Positions 1 through 8,796 of a stretch of DNA of 41,184 bases are shown here, piece after piece. The position numbers and the translations under genes are program-made. The stretch lies in contig SKVN01000077.1 in NCBI GenBank assembly GCA_007129405.1, positions 1-41,184 of the forward strand, in the 5' to 3' direction. How positions within the stretch are numbered: position 1 is the first letter of the stretch; every line of letters starts with the position of its first letter. Below the pieces are notes generated by a model. The model made no database searches. It was not told where the DNA came from and saw only the letters and a list, made by a program, of their open reading frames with translations. Source of the DNA: Kiritimatiellia bacterium (GTDB taxonomy: Bacteria > Verrucomicrobiota > Kiritimatiellia > UBA8416).

Positions 1-1697
1 CAACCATTGATCGCGATATCATGGAGTGGTTGCGCACGCACGATGTTGAAACAGAAATCCCGCCCCAGAACCCCCTCCTCTGGCACATCTTATCCAGCTT
101 ATTGCCTGTACTCCTGATTTTTGGCCTGATTTATTTCATCTTCATCCGCCAAATGCGCGCCGCAGGGCATGGGGCCATGAGTTTTGGGAAAAGCCGCGCA
201 CGCATGCTGAATCGCGAAAAAAATAAAATCACATTCAAAAATGTTGCGGGTGTCAATGAAGCCAAAGAGGAGGTGCAGGAAATTATTGCCTTTCTTAAAG
301 ACCCCAAGAAATTCCAAAAATTGGGTGGACGCATCCCCAAAGGCGTCATGCTGATGGGACCTCCGGGAACAGGCAAAACCCTACTGGCTAAAGCCATCGC
401 AGGAGAAGCAGATGTGCCATTCTTCAGCATCAGTGGTTCGGATTTCGTGGAGATGTTTGTCGGCGTGGGTGCTTCGCGCGTACGCGATATGTTTGAACAA
501 GGCAAAAAAAATGCGCCCTGTATTATCTTTATCGACGAAATTGATGCCGTCGGACGCAGCCGTTTCACCGGCATTGGCGGAGGCCACGATGAACGCGAGC
601 AAACCTTGAATGCCTTGCTTGTGGAAATGGATGGTTTCGAAACATCGGAAGGTGTCATCATCATCGCTGCAACCAACCGCCCCGATGTTCTCGACCCGGC
701 CTTATTGCGCCGCGGACGCTTCGACCGCCAGATTGTCATCGACCTTCCCATGATCGATGGCCGCGAGGACATTCTCAAAATCCACTCCCGCAACATTAAA
801 CTATCCGAGGAAGTAGATCTGCGACGCATTGCACGCGGAACCCCGGGATTCTCAGGTGCTGACTTGGAGAACCTGCTGAACGAAGCTGCATTGCTCGCCG
901 CCCGACGCAACAAGGATGCCGTGCACATGACCGACCTGGAAGAAGCCCGCGACAAAGTTCTCTGGGGCAGCGAACGCCGTAGTCGCAAAATCGACGACAA
1001 GGAAAAGCGCCTTACGGCCTACCATGAGGCGGGACATGCCGTTGTGCAGCAAGTGCTGAAAGAAACCGAACCACTGCACAAGGTAACCATCATCCCACGT
1101 GGCATTGCCTATCTCGGCGCCACCATGTCGTTGCCCGAAAAAGACAGCTACACCCAGAGCCGATCCAAATTGCTAGACGAGCTGGCAGGCGCGATGGGCG
1201 GACGCTGCGCCGAAGAAATCGTCTTCGGCGAAATCACCAATGGCGCGGCACAGGATATTAAACAGTCCACCGAAATTGCCCGCATGATGGTTTGCAACTG
1301 GGGCATGAGCGAAGCACTTGGACCGCAGAAATTCGGACAAAATCAGGAGGTCATGTTCCTCGGCCGGGAGGTATCCCGCCAGCAGGACTACAGCGAAGAA
1401 ACCGCGCAAAAAATCGATGCCGAAGTAGCGCGCCTGCTGCGCGAAGCACATGAACGCGCCCACAGCATTCTCGAAGAATATCGCGAGGCCCTCGAAAACG
1501 TCTCCCAACGACTCTTGGAACTCGAAACCATCGATGGGCGCGATGTCGTTGATATTGTGGAAATCGGACGCGTGCGTACAACCGAAGAACGGAATCAAAT
1601 CGACAAGGCAGCGGAACAACCGGTCGCTTCCCAAACAACATCAGCACCACAAACGGAAACCGACCCCGAACAAAAACCTGAATCAAAAGATATGTAA
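1..1697 (+). CDS. ftsH: ATP-dependent zinc metalloprotease FtsH (5' partial)
   Basis: Membrane-anchored AAA+ protease that degrades membrane and regulatory proteins. The reading frame is open from base 3, so the gene begins upstream and the first membrane helix and most of the periplasmic domain are missing. Numbering from the first visible ATG (base 21), a membrane helix covers about residues 22-43, Walker A GPPGTGKT is at 113-120, Walker [10 protein letters not shown] lies near 168-176, the second region of homology [17 protein letters not shown] is near 219-235, and the zinc-binding HEAGH is at 335-339. A distal Asp in the GAAQD segment fits the third zinc ligand. The last 30 or so residues are a low-complexity Gln/Pro/Thr tail. 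It heads a plus-strand run, with folP starting 5 bp after its stop. All key catalytic motifs look intact. Confidence 0.97.
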   Translation, partial: TIDRDIMEWLRTHDVETEIPPQNPLLWHILSSLLPVLLIFGLIYFIFIRQMRAAGHGAMSFGKSRARMLNREKNKITFKNVAGVNEAKEEVQEIIAFLKDPKKFQKLGGRIPKGVMLMGPPGTGKTLLAKAIAGEADVPFFSISGSDFVEMFVGVGASRVRDMFEQGKKNAPCIIFIDEIDAVGRSRFTGIGGGHDEREQTLNALLVEMDGFETSEGVIIIAATNRPDVLDPALLRRGRFDRQIVIDLPMIDGREDILKIHSRNIKLSEEVDLRRIARGTPGFSGADLENLLNEAALLAARRNKDAVHMTDLEEARDKVLWGSERRSRKIDDKEKRLTAYHEAGHAVVQQVLKETEPLHKVTIIPRGIAYLGATMSLPEKDSYTQSRSKLLDELAGAMGGRCAEEIVFGEITNGAAQDIKQSTEIARMMVCNWGMSEALGPQKFGQNQEVMFLGREVSRQQDYSEETAQKIDAEVARLLREAHERAHSILEEYREALENVSQRLLELETIDGRDVVDIVEIGRVRTTEERNQIDKAAEQPVASQTTSAPQTETDPEQKPESKDM

Positions 1698-1702
1698 CCT
1701 TC

Positions 1703-2656
1703 ATGACGGAATCCTTTTCGCCACAGCCGGATACCTACATCCTGGCGGGAGAACCCAAACCCGGCAGTGTGCAAGCAATGCCGGCATCAAAAACAAGACA
1801 AGTATGGCAGTGTCGGGATAAACAAATCCTGCTGTCACCGGAGCCCGTGATCATGGGAGTCGTGAATGTCACTCCCGACTCTTTTTCCGACGGCGGACAA
1901 TATCTGGATGCTTCACAAGCCATTAAAAAGGCCCTGCACATGATACGCCAAGGTGCACGCATCCTGGATATTGGTGGTGAATCAACCCGACCTGGAGCAG
2001 CATCCGTTGCCCCGGAGGAACAAATCCTGCGCGTATTACCGGTCATCGAAGGCATTCTGGCAAAAGAACCGCATGCGATCATATCCATCGACACCACCAG
2101 TAGCATCGTGGCACAAAAAGCGATCTCGGCAGGCGCGTCTATTATCAACGATATCTCCGGCCTTACGCAAGATACCGACATGCCTGAGCTCGCGCGAGAA
2201 ACACGCGTGGGAATCGTGATCATGCACATGCAAGGAACCCCCGAAAACATGCAGCATGACCCGTGTTATGAAGACTGTGTGGCAGAGATTCGCGAATGGT
2301 TGCAAGCGCGCGTCAACACCGTAACCGCCATGGGTATAGATCCCGCCTCTATCGCTATTGACCCCGGAATCGGATTTGGAAAAAAACTTGCTCACAATCT
2401 TGAAATTTTACATCGATTAGCGCATTTTACATCCATAGGGGCCCCCATACTCGTAGGAGCATCGCGAAAACGTTTTATTGGAACGGTGGGAAATGTGGAA
2501 TCACCTGAGGATCGATTACCTGGCAGCTTGGCAGCACTTACCTGCGCCGTGCTGCAGGGCGCATCCATTTTACGGGTGCATGATGTGCCGGAGTCTTTGC
2601 AAGCTGCACGCATTGCTGCAGCCATACGTGAACCGGCGCGGTGGGAAAATCTATAA
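1703..2656 (+). CDS. folP: Dihydropteroate synthase
   Basis: Cytosolic folate-pathway enzyme that joins p-aminobenzoate to hydroxymethyl-dihydropterin pyrophosphate. Family signatures are present in order: MGVVNVTPDSFSDGG at residues 51-65, DIGGESTRPGA at 89-99, then SIDTT, INDISG, MHMQGTPENMQ, IDPGIGFGK, GASRKRFIG and the C-terminal RVHDV. The first 45 or so residues precede the usual family start. An internal ATG at 1778 would give a more typical length, and neither start has a clear Shine-Dalgarno sequence, so the start is uncertain. The gene sits between ftsH and cdaA. The following gene begins 17 bp after its stop. Confidence 0.96.
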   Translation: MTESFSPQPDTYILAGEPKPGSVQAMPASKTRQVWQCRDKQILLSPEPVIMGVVNVTPDSFSDGGQYLDASQAIKKALHMIRQGARILDIGGESTRPGAASVAPEEQILRVLPVIEGILAKEPHAIISIDTTSSIVAQKAISAGASIINDISGLTQDTDMPELARETRVGIVIMHMQGTPENMQHDPCYEDCVAEIREWLQARVNTVTAMGIDPASIAIDPGIGFGKKLAHNLEILHRLAHFTSIGAPILVGASRKRFIGTVGNVESPEDRLPGSLAALTCAVLQGASILRVHDVPESLQAARIAAAIREPARWENL

Positions 2657-2673
2657 GAAAGAGAGAGGACTCG

Positions 2674-3531
2674 ATGTTGGAAACGATACTCGCCATTGGC
2701 TGGACAGGTGTATTTGAAATCCTGATCCTGACCATTGCGTTTTACTACATCTTTCTCTTCTTCCGGGGCACGCGCGGTGCACAAGTCCTTATCGGTATGC
2801 TCCTGCTGATTGCCGTGCTGCTAACCATGACTTACTTGCTAAACCTCAGTCAACTGAACTGGCTCTTACGGCGTCTATCCGTCTACATCGCCGCCGGCTT
2901 TGTTATCATCTTTCAACCCGAAATTCGCCGCGCACTCGCCGAACTTGGCCGCCAACCCGTATTTTCCGCCAACACCGACAAGAGAACGGTGATTGACAGC
3001 GTCGTGCAGGCCGTAACCCATCTGGCAGATCACAAGGTTGGAGCACTGATTGCCATTGAACGCGAAATCGGCACACGCGGCGTCCGCGAATCAGGCATCA
3101 AGATTGATGCCCCTGTCATCCCCGAATTGCTCTCAACCATTTTCTATCCGCATACCCCTCTGCACGATGGCGGTGTTGTCATTCATGCGGGACGCATTAT
3201 GGCCGCCAGTTGCGTGTTCCCGCTATCCCAACGACTCGAATTGCACAAAAACATCGGAACCCGACACCGTGCCGCCGTTGGCCTGAGCGAAGAAACAGAT
3301 GCTGTCGTCATTGTCGTGTCAGAAGAAACAGGTGCCATATCCGTCAGCTACCGCGGTCGCTTAAGCCGCGGACTCGATGGGGAACGATTACGCCGTTTTC
3401 TCAATGCCCTGCTGAAAGGCCCCCAGGAAGATAATGTCTGGCGCCGTATGCAGGAGCAGCTCGATTTAACACCCGAGGGTATCGCAAAATCAGAGAGCCG
3501 CGGAAACAAGGAGGCACCGCATGCTTCGTAA
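2674..3531 (+). CDS. cdaA: Diadenylate cyclase CdaA (c-di-AMP synthase)
   Basis: Membrane-bound enzyme that condenses two ATP into cyclic di-AMP. With the chosen start it is 285 residues: three N-terminal membrane helices (roughly residues 5-80) followed by a DAC domain. The DAC signatures are PLHDGG near residues 162-167 and GTRHRAAVG near 195-203, followed by VSEETGAISV. The usual DGA motif reads DGG here. I chose ATG 2674 because GAGAGAGG lies 5-6 bases upstream; an upstream GTG at 2641 would overlap folP and lacks support. It overlaps cdaR by 11 bp, the expected enzyme-regulator pair. Confidence 0.94.
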   Translation: MLETILAIGWTGVFEILILTIAFYYIFLFFRGTRGAQVLIGMLLLIAVLLTMTYLLNLSQLNWLLRRLSVYIAAGFVIIFQPEIRRALAELGRQPVFSANTDKRTVIDSVVQAVTHLADHKVGALIAIEREIGTRGVRESGIKIDAPVIPELLSTIFYPHTPLHDGGVVIHAGRIMAASCVFPLSQRLELHKNIGTRHRAAVGLSEETDAVVIVVSEETGAISVSYRGRLSRGLDGERLRRFLNALLKGPQEDNVWRRMQEQLDLTPEGIAKSESRGNKEAPHAS

Positions 3532-4567
3532 ACGCGAAAATTGGCGTAAATTATACCGCGAAAATCTGCCGATCAAGATTCTCGCTTTCGTTTTGGCCAC
3601 GGCATCCATCTATTCGATTCAACGGATCACGAACCAAACGGATGAGTTTGAAGTACCCATTCAAATGGTTGTCGAACCCGGTATGGCCGTCCTACAACAG
3701 GATGCTCGCTATGCCTACATCACCTGCCGAGGATCGTTAGAGGATCTGCGCAGACTGGACCAAAGCCAGTTGCGGCTCATTGTACGCCCGCGCACCGACG
3801 GCAGAACCGGCCCCGAGCAAGTACCCATTGGTCTGCGCAACGTACATGGCGTTCCGCGTTCGATCTCCGTAACCAAAGTACGACCTAATTTGGTGCATCT
3901 CACACTGGACCGTGAAATCGAGAAACAAATCTCTGTCGCCCGGCCTGAAGTACTGGGACAACCCGCCCTGGGACGTGCTGAAATCGAGTTTTCACCCAAA
4001 ATCGTTACCGTACGAGGTCCACAACAATTGCTCCAAGACCTGAAAGTCATGCAAACGGCCCCTGTCGATGTAGAAGGAGCTGCGGTATCTTTCTCTCGTG
4101 AACTTCCCGTAGTGACAGAGGATGAAACCGGAATCCGGGAAGTAACCCCCAGCACAATCTCGGCACGCGTCAATATCGTCACAGAGCGCATCAGCCGAGA
4201 GTGGAACAACCTACCGGTACTAATCTTGAGAGCACCAGACAGCAACCTCTCCTTTGAACCCGCCCCGCCGGTTGTAAGCGTAAGCCTGCTCGGAAGCCCG
4301 CAAACCATCAACGGATTTGAGGCCCATGACATACGCGTTTTCATCGATTGCACAACCATCACCGATACGGGCGAATATCAAGTAACCGCCACCGTCAATG
4401 TCGATCGCGGAACAGACATTCGTAGCGCCATTACACCACCCGTCGTAACCGTCACGGCAAAAAAAATGATACCTATCGCTCCAGCAACGCGTGATATCCC
4501 TGATATCGGCGAAAAAACAGACCCCACCAATATCCAACAAAACACACGAGAAAAGAAAACCGAGTAA
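3521..4567 (+). CDS. cdaR: YbbR-domain protein, CdaR-like regulator of CdaA
   Basis: Membrane-anchored protein with extracytoplasmic YbbR domains; in Firmicutes the homologue modulates the diadenylate cyclase encoded beside it. The 348-residue product has one N-terminal membrane helix (about residues 17-35) and then a beta-rich region with repeated segments ending in phrases such as PKIVTVRGPQ and PPVVSVSLLGS, typical of three or so YbbR repeats. The tail from about residue 320 is charged and probably disordered. It overlaps cdaA by 11 bp, so the two are likely translationally coupled. The glmM gene that often follows cdaR is absent; ftsK follows instead. Confidence 0.88.
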   Translation: MLRKRENWRKLYRENLPIKILAFVLATASIYSIQRITNQTDEFEVPIQMVVEPGMAVLQQDARYAYITCRGSLEDLRRLDQSQLRLIVRPRTDGRTGPEQVPIGLRNVHGVPRSISVTKVRPNLVHLTLDREIEKQISVARPEVLGQPALGRAEIEFSPKIVTVRGPQQLLQDLKVMQTAPVDVEGAAVSFSRELPVVTEDETGIREVTPSTISARVNIVTERISREWNNLPVLILRAPDSNLSFEPAPPVVSVSLLGSPQTINGFEAHDIRVFIDCTTITDTGEYQVTATVNVDRGTDIRSAITPPVVTVTAKKMIPIAPATRDIPDIGEKTDPTNIQQNTREKKTE

Positions 4568-4586
4568 ATCCTATTTTGGAAAACGC

Positions 4587-7031
4587 ATGACGCCCACTGA
4601 AAAAATCGAATATCCTTCCAACACACGTGTCGTTGCTGGCATGCTCACAATTGCAGGCGCGCTCCTGTGCCTATTAAGTCTGTTTTCGTATGACTGGCGC
4701 GACATCTCCTTGCTCAACACCCCGCCAAACTACCCTGCCACCAATTGGATTGGACCGCTTGGCGCATGGTTCGCTTTTCTGGTATTCAACCTCGCGGGAA
4801 TCGGCGCATTCGTAATTCCGCTATGGCTATTCTCTATCGGCGGCTTATTGATTTTCTACCGGAAACAGATACGCAAAAAAGTATTCTGGATTGCCGTTAC
4901 CCTTTGCTTGCTAGCGGCCATCATCGACTTACACGGTGGTTTTTACATTCGTGAAGCCTACAATCTGACGCACGAAGGCGGACTGCTCGGCTGGTGGGTC
5001 ACGCATGGTCTATTGATCAGTTGGTTGAGCACTCTCGGGGCAGGCCTGATTCTATGGACATGCATGCTGATTGCCTTGGTCATGGCGATAGGACCTCACA
5101 ACGTATATATTGGCATCCAATATGCCATTGCAGGATCCTCCTTGGTTTGGGAATACGTCACCAGTCGTCATGCCCGACTGGATTCGCGCAACCTGGAAAT
5201 GGAAAAAGAGGCCCGATTGCTGAAACACAAACAAGCACGGCTCGAGAAAGAATTACGCAAGAAAGCTATTGCAGAAAAAATAGCAGGCAAACGCATGCCA
5301 GCCGAACCGGACACCGATTTTCCTGACGAGGCCGAACCGTCCAAGCGTCGCGTCTCCTCGGAATCCAAACCAACCCCATCTGCTTTGCGACGTGCGCTGT
5401 CGAAACCCAAACCGAAGGCTACCCCTGAAGAAGATGAGGAAACCCCGACACCGGCGCCTTTGCCGCCCCCGGTCATCGATCCGGAAAAAGCACAATTCCC
5501 GAACTATCAACTTCCACCGGTAACATTGCTGAATGCGCCTGCACGCGATGGACACAAAGGCAACCTCGCGGATAATGAAACCATTGGACATCTCTTGGTG
5601 CAAACGTTGGATGAGTTTGGCATTAGCGCTGAAATCTCGAGCATCAAACAAGGACCCGTAGTTACAAGATATGAAATCTTACCCGCTCGCGGTGTCCGGG
5701 TAGAGCGTATTGCCGCCCTCTCCAACAATCTCGCACTCGCCTTGAAAGCCCATAGTCTACGCGTGCAGGCACCCGTGCCCGGCAAAGGCGTCGTGGGCAT
5801 CGAAGTGCCCAATGAAACCGCAAAAATGGTTGTAATCCGCGATATCATCGAAAGCGATGAGTGGCGTGCCCGCACCGCACGCTTACCCCTCGTGCTAGGA
5901 AAGGACGTTGGTGGCAAAAACGTAATCGCAGATCTCGCCAAAATGCCACACCTGCTCGTAGCAGGGGCAACCGGAGCCGGCAAATCCGTCTGTATCAACG
6001 CCATGCTCTCAGGGTTGTTCATGTGCAAAACTCCTGATGAACTACGCTTGATTCTGGTAGACCCCAAAATTGTGGAATTTTCCATCTACAACGATCTGCC
6101 ACATTTGGTGGTTCCTGTCATCACCGACCCGAAAAAAGTCGCATTAAGTTTGCGGTGGGCCATTACCGAAATGGAAAACCGTTACAAAATGTTTGCCAAA
6201 GCACGCGTTCGCAACATCGAGGGATTCAATAATCGGCATACCACCACACAGGGCGAACTCTTCGCAGATGAAACGGTCGTGAAACCCAAAAAAGATGACT
6301 TGCCCGCGTCGGTACCTTACGTCGTCATTGTCATCGATGAACTGGCAGACCTGATGTTAGCTGCCGGAGCTGAAATCGAAAACAGCATTGCGCGTTTGGC
6401 ACAACTTTCGCGGGCCGTCGGAATCCATATGATTATTGCCACCCAACGCCCTTCGGTCAACGTCATCACGGGCACCATCAAGGCCAATTTCCCCGCACGC
6501 ATTGCGTTTCAAGTTGCCCAAAAAGTTGACAGCCGTACCATTCTGGATCAATCCGGTGCCGACAAATTACTGGGCCAAGGTGACATGCTATATCTACCAC
6601 CCGCTTCCAGCAAACTCATCCGCGCCCAAGGCGCCATGATCACAGATGAAGAGGTCGAACGTCTCGTCAACCATATGAAAGAACAAGCAGAGCCCGCCTT
6701 TGAAATGGAAATCAAAAATAAACTCGAAAAAAGCGCTACAGCGGCGGAATCCATCGATGACGGCGAAGATGATGAACTTGTGGAACAAGCCGTTGCGATT
6801 ATCCGCGAAACCCAGCGCGCATCCACATCATCCCTCCAACGGCGCATGCGCATTGGCTACACACGGGCTGCAAGAATCATCGACATTCTAGAAGAACGTG
6901 GTATTGTAGGGCCACCTTGTGGAGCAGGCCCCCGTGAAATCCTGATCGACTTGGATGTCGAAACAGAAGACGCTGTCCTAGAGTCACAGGACGCAGACCT
7001 AGATTTCGAAAACGACGAGGAAGATAAATAA
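4587..7031 (+). CDS. ftsK: DNA translocase FtsK/SpoIIIE
   Basis: Septal DNA pump that clears chromosome ends and activates XerCD recombination at division. The 814-residue product has about four membrane helices in the first 190 residues, a charged and Pro-rich linker of about 130 residues, then the RecA-like motor with Walker A GATGAGKS and Walker B VVIVIDELADL. The C-terminal winged-helix gamma domain (from DELVEQAVAII to the end region) should read polar KOPS sites. I chose ATG 4587, preceded by TTTTGGA and lying after the cdaR stop; a longer ATA-containing reading from 4491 would overlap cdaR by 77 bp and adds a non-membrane extension. The rodZ-like gene starts 2 bp after its stop. Confidence 0.96.
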   Translation: MTPTEKIEYPSNTRVVAGMLTIAGALLCLLSLFSYDWRDISLLNTPPNYPATNWIGPLGAWFAFLVFNLAGIGAFVIPLWLFSIGGLLIFYRKQIRKKVFWIAVTLCLLAAIIDLHGGFYIREAYNLTHEGGLLGWWVTHGLLISWLSTLGAGLILWTCMLIALVMAIGPHNVYIGIQYAIAGSSLVWEYVTSRHARLDSRNLEMEKEARLLKHKQARLEKELRKKAIAEKIAGKRMPAEPDTDFPDEAEPSKRRVSSESKPTPSALRRALSKPKPKATPEEDEETPTPAPLPPPVIDPEKAQFPNYQLPPVTLLNAPARDGHKGNLADNETIGHLLVQTLDEFGISAEISSIKQGPVVTRYEILPARGVRVERIAALSNNLALALKAHSLRVQAPVPGKGVVGIEVPNETAKMVVIRDIIESDEWRARTARLPLVLGKDVGGKNVIADLAKMPHLLVAGATGAGKSVCINAMLSGLFMCKTPDELRLILVDPKIVEFSIYNDLPHLVVPVITDPKKVALSLRWAITEMENRYKMFAKARVRNIEGFNNRHTTTQGELFADETVVKPKKDDLPASVPYVVIVIDELADLMLAAGAEIENSIARLAQLSRAVGIHMIIATQRPSVNVITGTIKANFPARIAFQVAQKVDSRTILDQSGADKLLGQGDMLYLPPASSKLIRAQGAMITDEEVERLVNHMKEQAEPAFEMEIKNKLEKSATAAESIDDGEDDELVEQAVAIIRETQRASTSSLQRRMRIGYTRAARIIDILEERGIVGPPCGAGPREILIDLDVETEDAVLESQDADLDFENDEEDK

Positions 7032-7033
7032 CC

Positions 7034-7753
7034 ATGGCCATTGGACCCATTTTACGCGAAGCGCGCCAGAACAAACAGCTCACAACCTCGCAAGTGGCAG
7101 AAATGACGCGCATGAAGGTACAGATTGTTGATGATCTGGAAAACGATGATTTCCATCGTATTGCGGCTACCATCTATGGCAAGGGATTCATTAAACTTTT
7201 TGCAGAATGCGTAAACCTGGATCCCGAACCGCTGATTGCAGACTATATGGAGCAAGTCGGCACGCCGCAGCCCCCCAAGTTACCCAAGCAAAAACCACAA
7301 ACGGAACAAGCACCGCAAACGCAATCTGAAGCAAAATCGGATTTTGCGGAAAATATGCAACCCCCCGAGGAAGAATCCTCCGATGACCTCTTTTCGTATG
7401 CCGTACACAACCAACAACGCAAGCAGAAGCTGTCCACGGAAAAGACACCTTCTGTTAACACCCATAGAAACCTGCAAGAAACACACAAGTTGCTCGCCAC
7501 CAAATTAAAACAGGCCGGCCAGCAGGCTAAAGGTCTATGCACGCGGGGATTGGAAATTATCGTAAAACGTGTTACGGAAGCAGGCGAGCATGACACATGG
7601 ATTCAGCGGAGCTTGATAGCCATCGGCATCCTGGTGATTATCATGATACTCATCCCCTTGGTGCGCATGATGTTCGCACCACGCGATGCGGCCTCGCTAC
7701 CAGACAATGAACTGATCCTTTTTGTGCCCCCTCCGGAACCGTATCTTGACTGA
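7034..7753 (+). CDS. RodZ-like helix-turn-helix membrane protein
   Basis: Likely cytoskeleton-associated shape protein of the RodZ/YmfM type. The 239-residue product has an N-terminal HTH_25-type domain (about residues 5-72, including GPILREARQNKQLT and the LENDDF/IYGKGFIK segments), a low-complexity Gln/Pro/Lys linker, a single membrane helix at about 191-213 and only about 26 residues outside the membrane. The full RodZ periplasmic domain is missing, so this is a minimal version. In RodZ the HTH fold binds MreB rather than DNA, which is known for the family and not visible here. It follows ftsK by 2 bp and ends the plus-strand run, facing a minus-strand gene 20 bp away. Confidence 0.82.
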   Translation: MAIGPILREARQNKQLTTSQVAEMTRMKVQIVDDLENDDFHRIAATIYGKGFIKLFAECVNLDPEPLIADYMEQVGTPQPPKLPKQKPQTEQAPQTQSEAKSDFAENMQPPEEESSDDLFSYAVHNQQRKQKLSTEKTPSVNTHRNLQETHKLLATKLKQAGQQAKGLCTRGLEIIVKRVTEAGEHDTWIQRSLIAIGILVIIMILIPLVRMMFAPRDAASLPDNELILFVPPPEPYLD

Positions 7754-7773
7754 TATGGCAACACAAACCGCAT

Positions 7774-8751
7774 CTACTCTTCTATGCGCACGGGCGTGCC
7801 AGAAGGAATATACACGAATAGTTCTTCAACCTCTCCGTTAAGCATCCGGATGCAACCGGCACTCTCTTCATGTCCAATGCTCTGAGGCTCCCATGTGCCA
7901 TGAATGCCATACCCTCGCACCCGGGGCGTATCACCGGTAGCTTCAATCGAAAGCCAACGCGTACCCAACACATTATCGGGATGCCCGAAGGGCACTTCCT
8001 GCCCATCAGGTGGCCACCAGGATGGTTCCACAATTTTGTCCCGTATCACAAACGTCCCGACTGGTGTCTTCCCAAACTCGCCTGTACCTACACGATAACG
8101 TTTAAAGAATTCCCCGTTCAAATATACAACCATATCACGCCGGGTCTTGTTGGCCACAATTTCAAAATCCCCGCCGAAAACCAACAAGCGGTCTCCTATC
8201 CGAATACGGTTCGGATTGGAGATATGGTTTCCACGTTGAATCAAATCCACCGTTGTCCCAAATCGCCGGGCAATCAAACGCAATTGATCCCCGCTACGAA
8301 TAATATATTCCTCTTTTTCTGGCATCGCGCGCGGTGAGAAAATCAAGTCGATATGAACCGCTCCGAGTTCTTTCTCGATCTTCGACTGTATCGCCTCATC
8401 CGTTGCAAGCGACAACGCACGCTGATAGCGTTCGCGCGCGGCCTGCAGACGATCTGCCTGACGCAACTGTGCCGCCTCTGCCATTAGCTCGGAAATATCC
8501 CCAGGCATGATCACCGCGGCCGGTTCTACCGCTGACAGCGAAGCTTGTCGTGATTGCCGCTCGGAACGCCGCGTACGCGTAGAGGCCTCTTCTGGTACGG
8601 CTGCTACATCAATGCCCTCAGATATATCCGATACACGAGCTGGACGCCGCACAAACCAAACGATAAACGCTATCAATAGAAGGGCAAACACTGCCGGTAG
8701 CCAAGGGCGATGCTTGGGAGCACGATAATTACTGAATTCTTTCACTTTCAT
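7774..8751 (-). CDS. LysM and YkuD L,D-transpeptidase
   Basis: Periplasmic enzyme that makes 3-3 peptidoglycan crosslinks or attaches proteins to peptidoglycan. The 325-residue product has an N-terminal membrane anchor (about residues 18-35), a basic and Ala-rich stretch with a possible TPR-like helix pair (about 85-130), a LysM domain (about 148-194) and a C-terminal YkuD domain. The catalytic signature runs from IHGTW (His 284) to SAGCIRM (Cys 300). I chose ATG 8751, with AGGG about 8 bases upstream; a GTG three codons earlier is possible. It is the last gene of a long minus-strand run and lies 36-45 bp after the VWA gene, so it may act in the same envelope process. Confidence 0.92.
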   Translation of the reverse strand: MKVKEFSNYRAPKHRPWLPAVFALLLIAFIVWFVRRPARVSDISEGIDVAAVPEEASTRTRRSERQSRQASLSAVEPAAVIMPGDISELMAEAAQLRQADRLQAARERYQRALSLATDEAIQSKIEKELGAVHIDLIFSPRAMPEKEEYIIRSGDQLRLIARRFGTTVDLIQRGNHISNPNRIRIGDRLLVFGGDFEIVANKTRRDMVVYLNGEFFKRYRVGTGEFGKTPVGTFVIRDKIVEPSWWPPDGQEVPFGHPDNVLGTRWLSIEATGDTPRVRGYGIHGTWEPQSIGHEESAGCIRMLNGEVEELFVYIPSGTPVRIEE

Positions 8752-8796
8752 GCCGCACACCCTAACACGCTCGCATCAACAGAATCACGAAAAAAC

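Noticed and set aside
131-1000. Long minus-strand frame opposite ftsH (289 residues)
   Set aside because: It is Ser/Arg-rich with no recognisable domain and mirrors the codon pattern of ftsH, a typical shadow frame.
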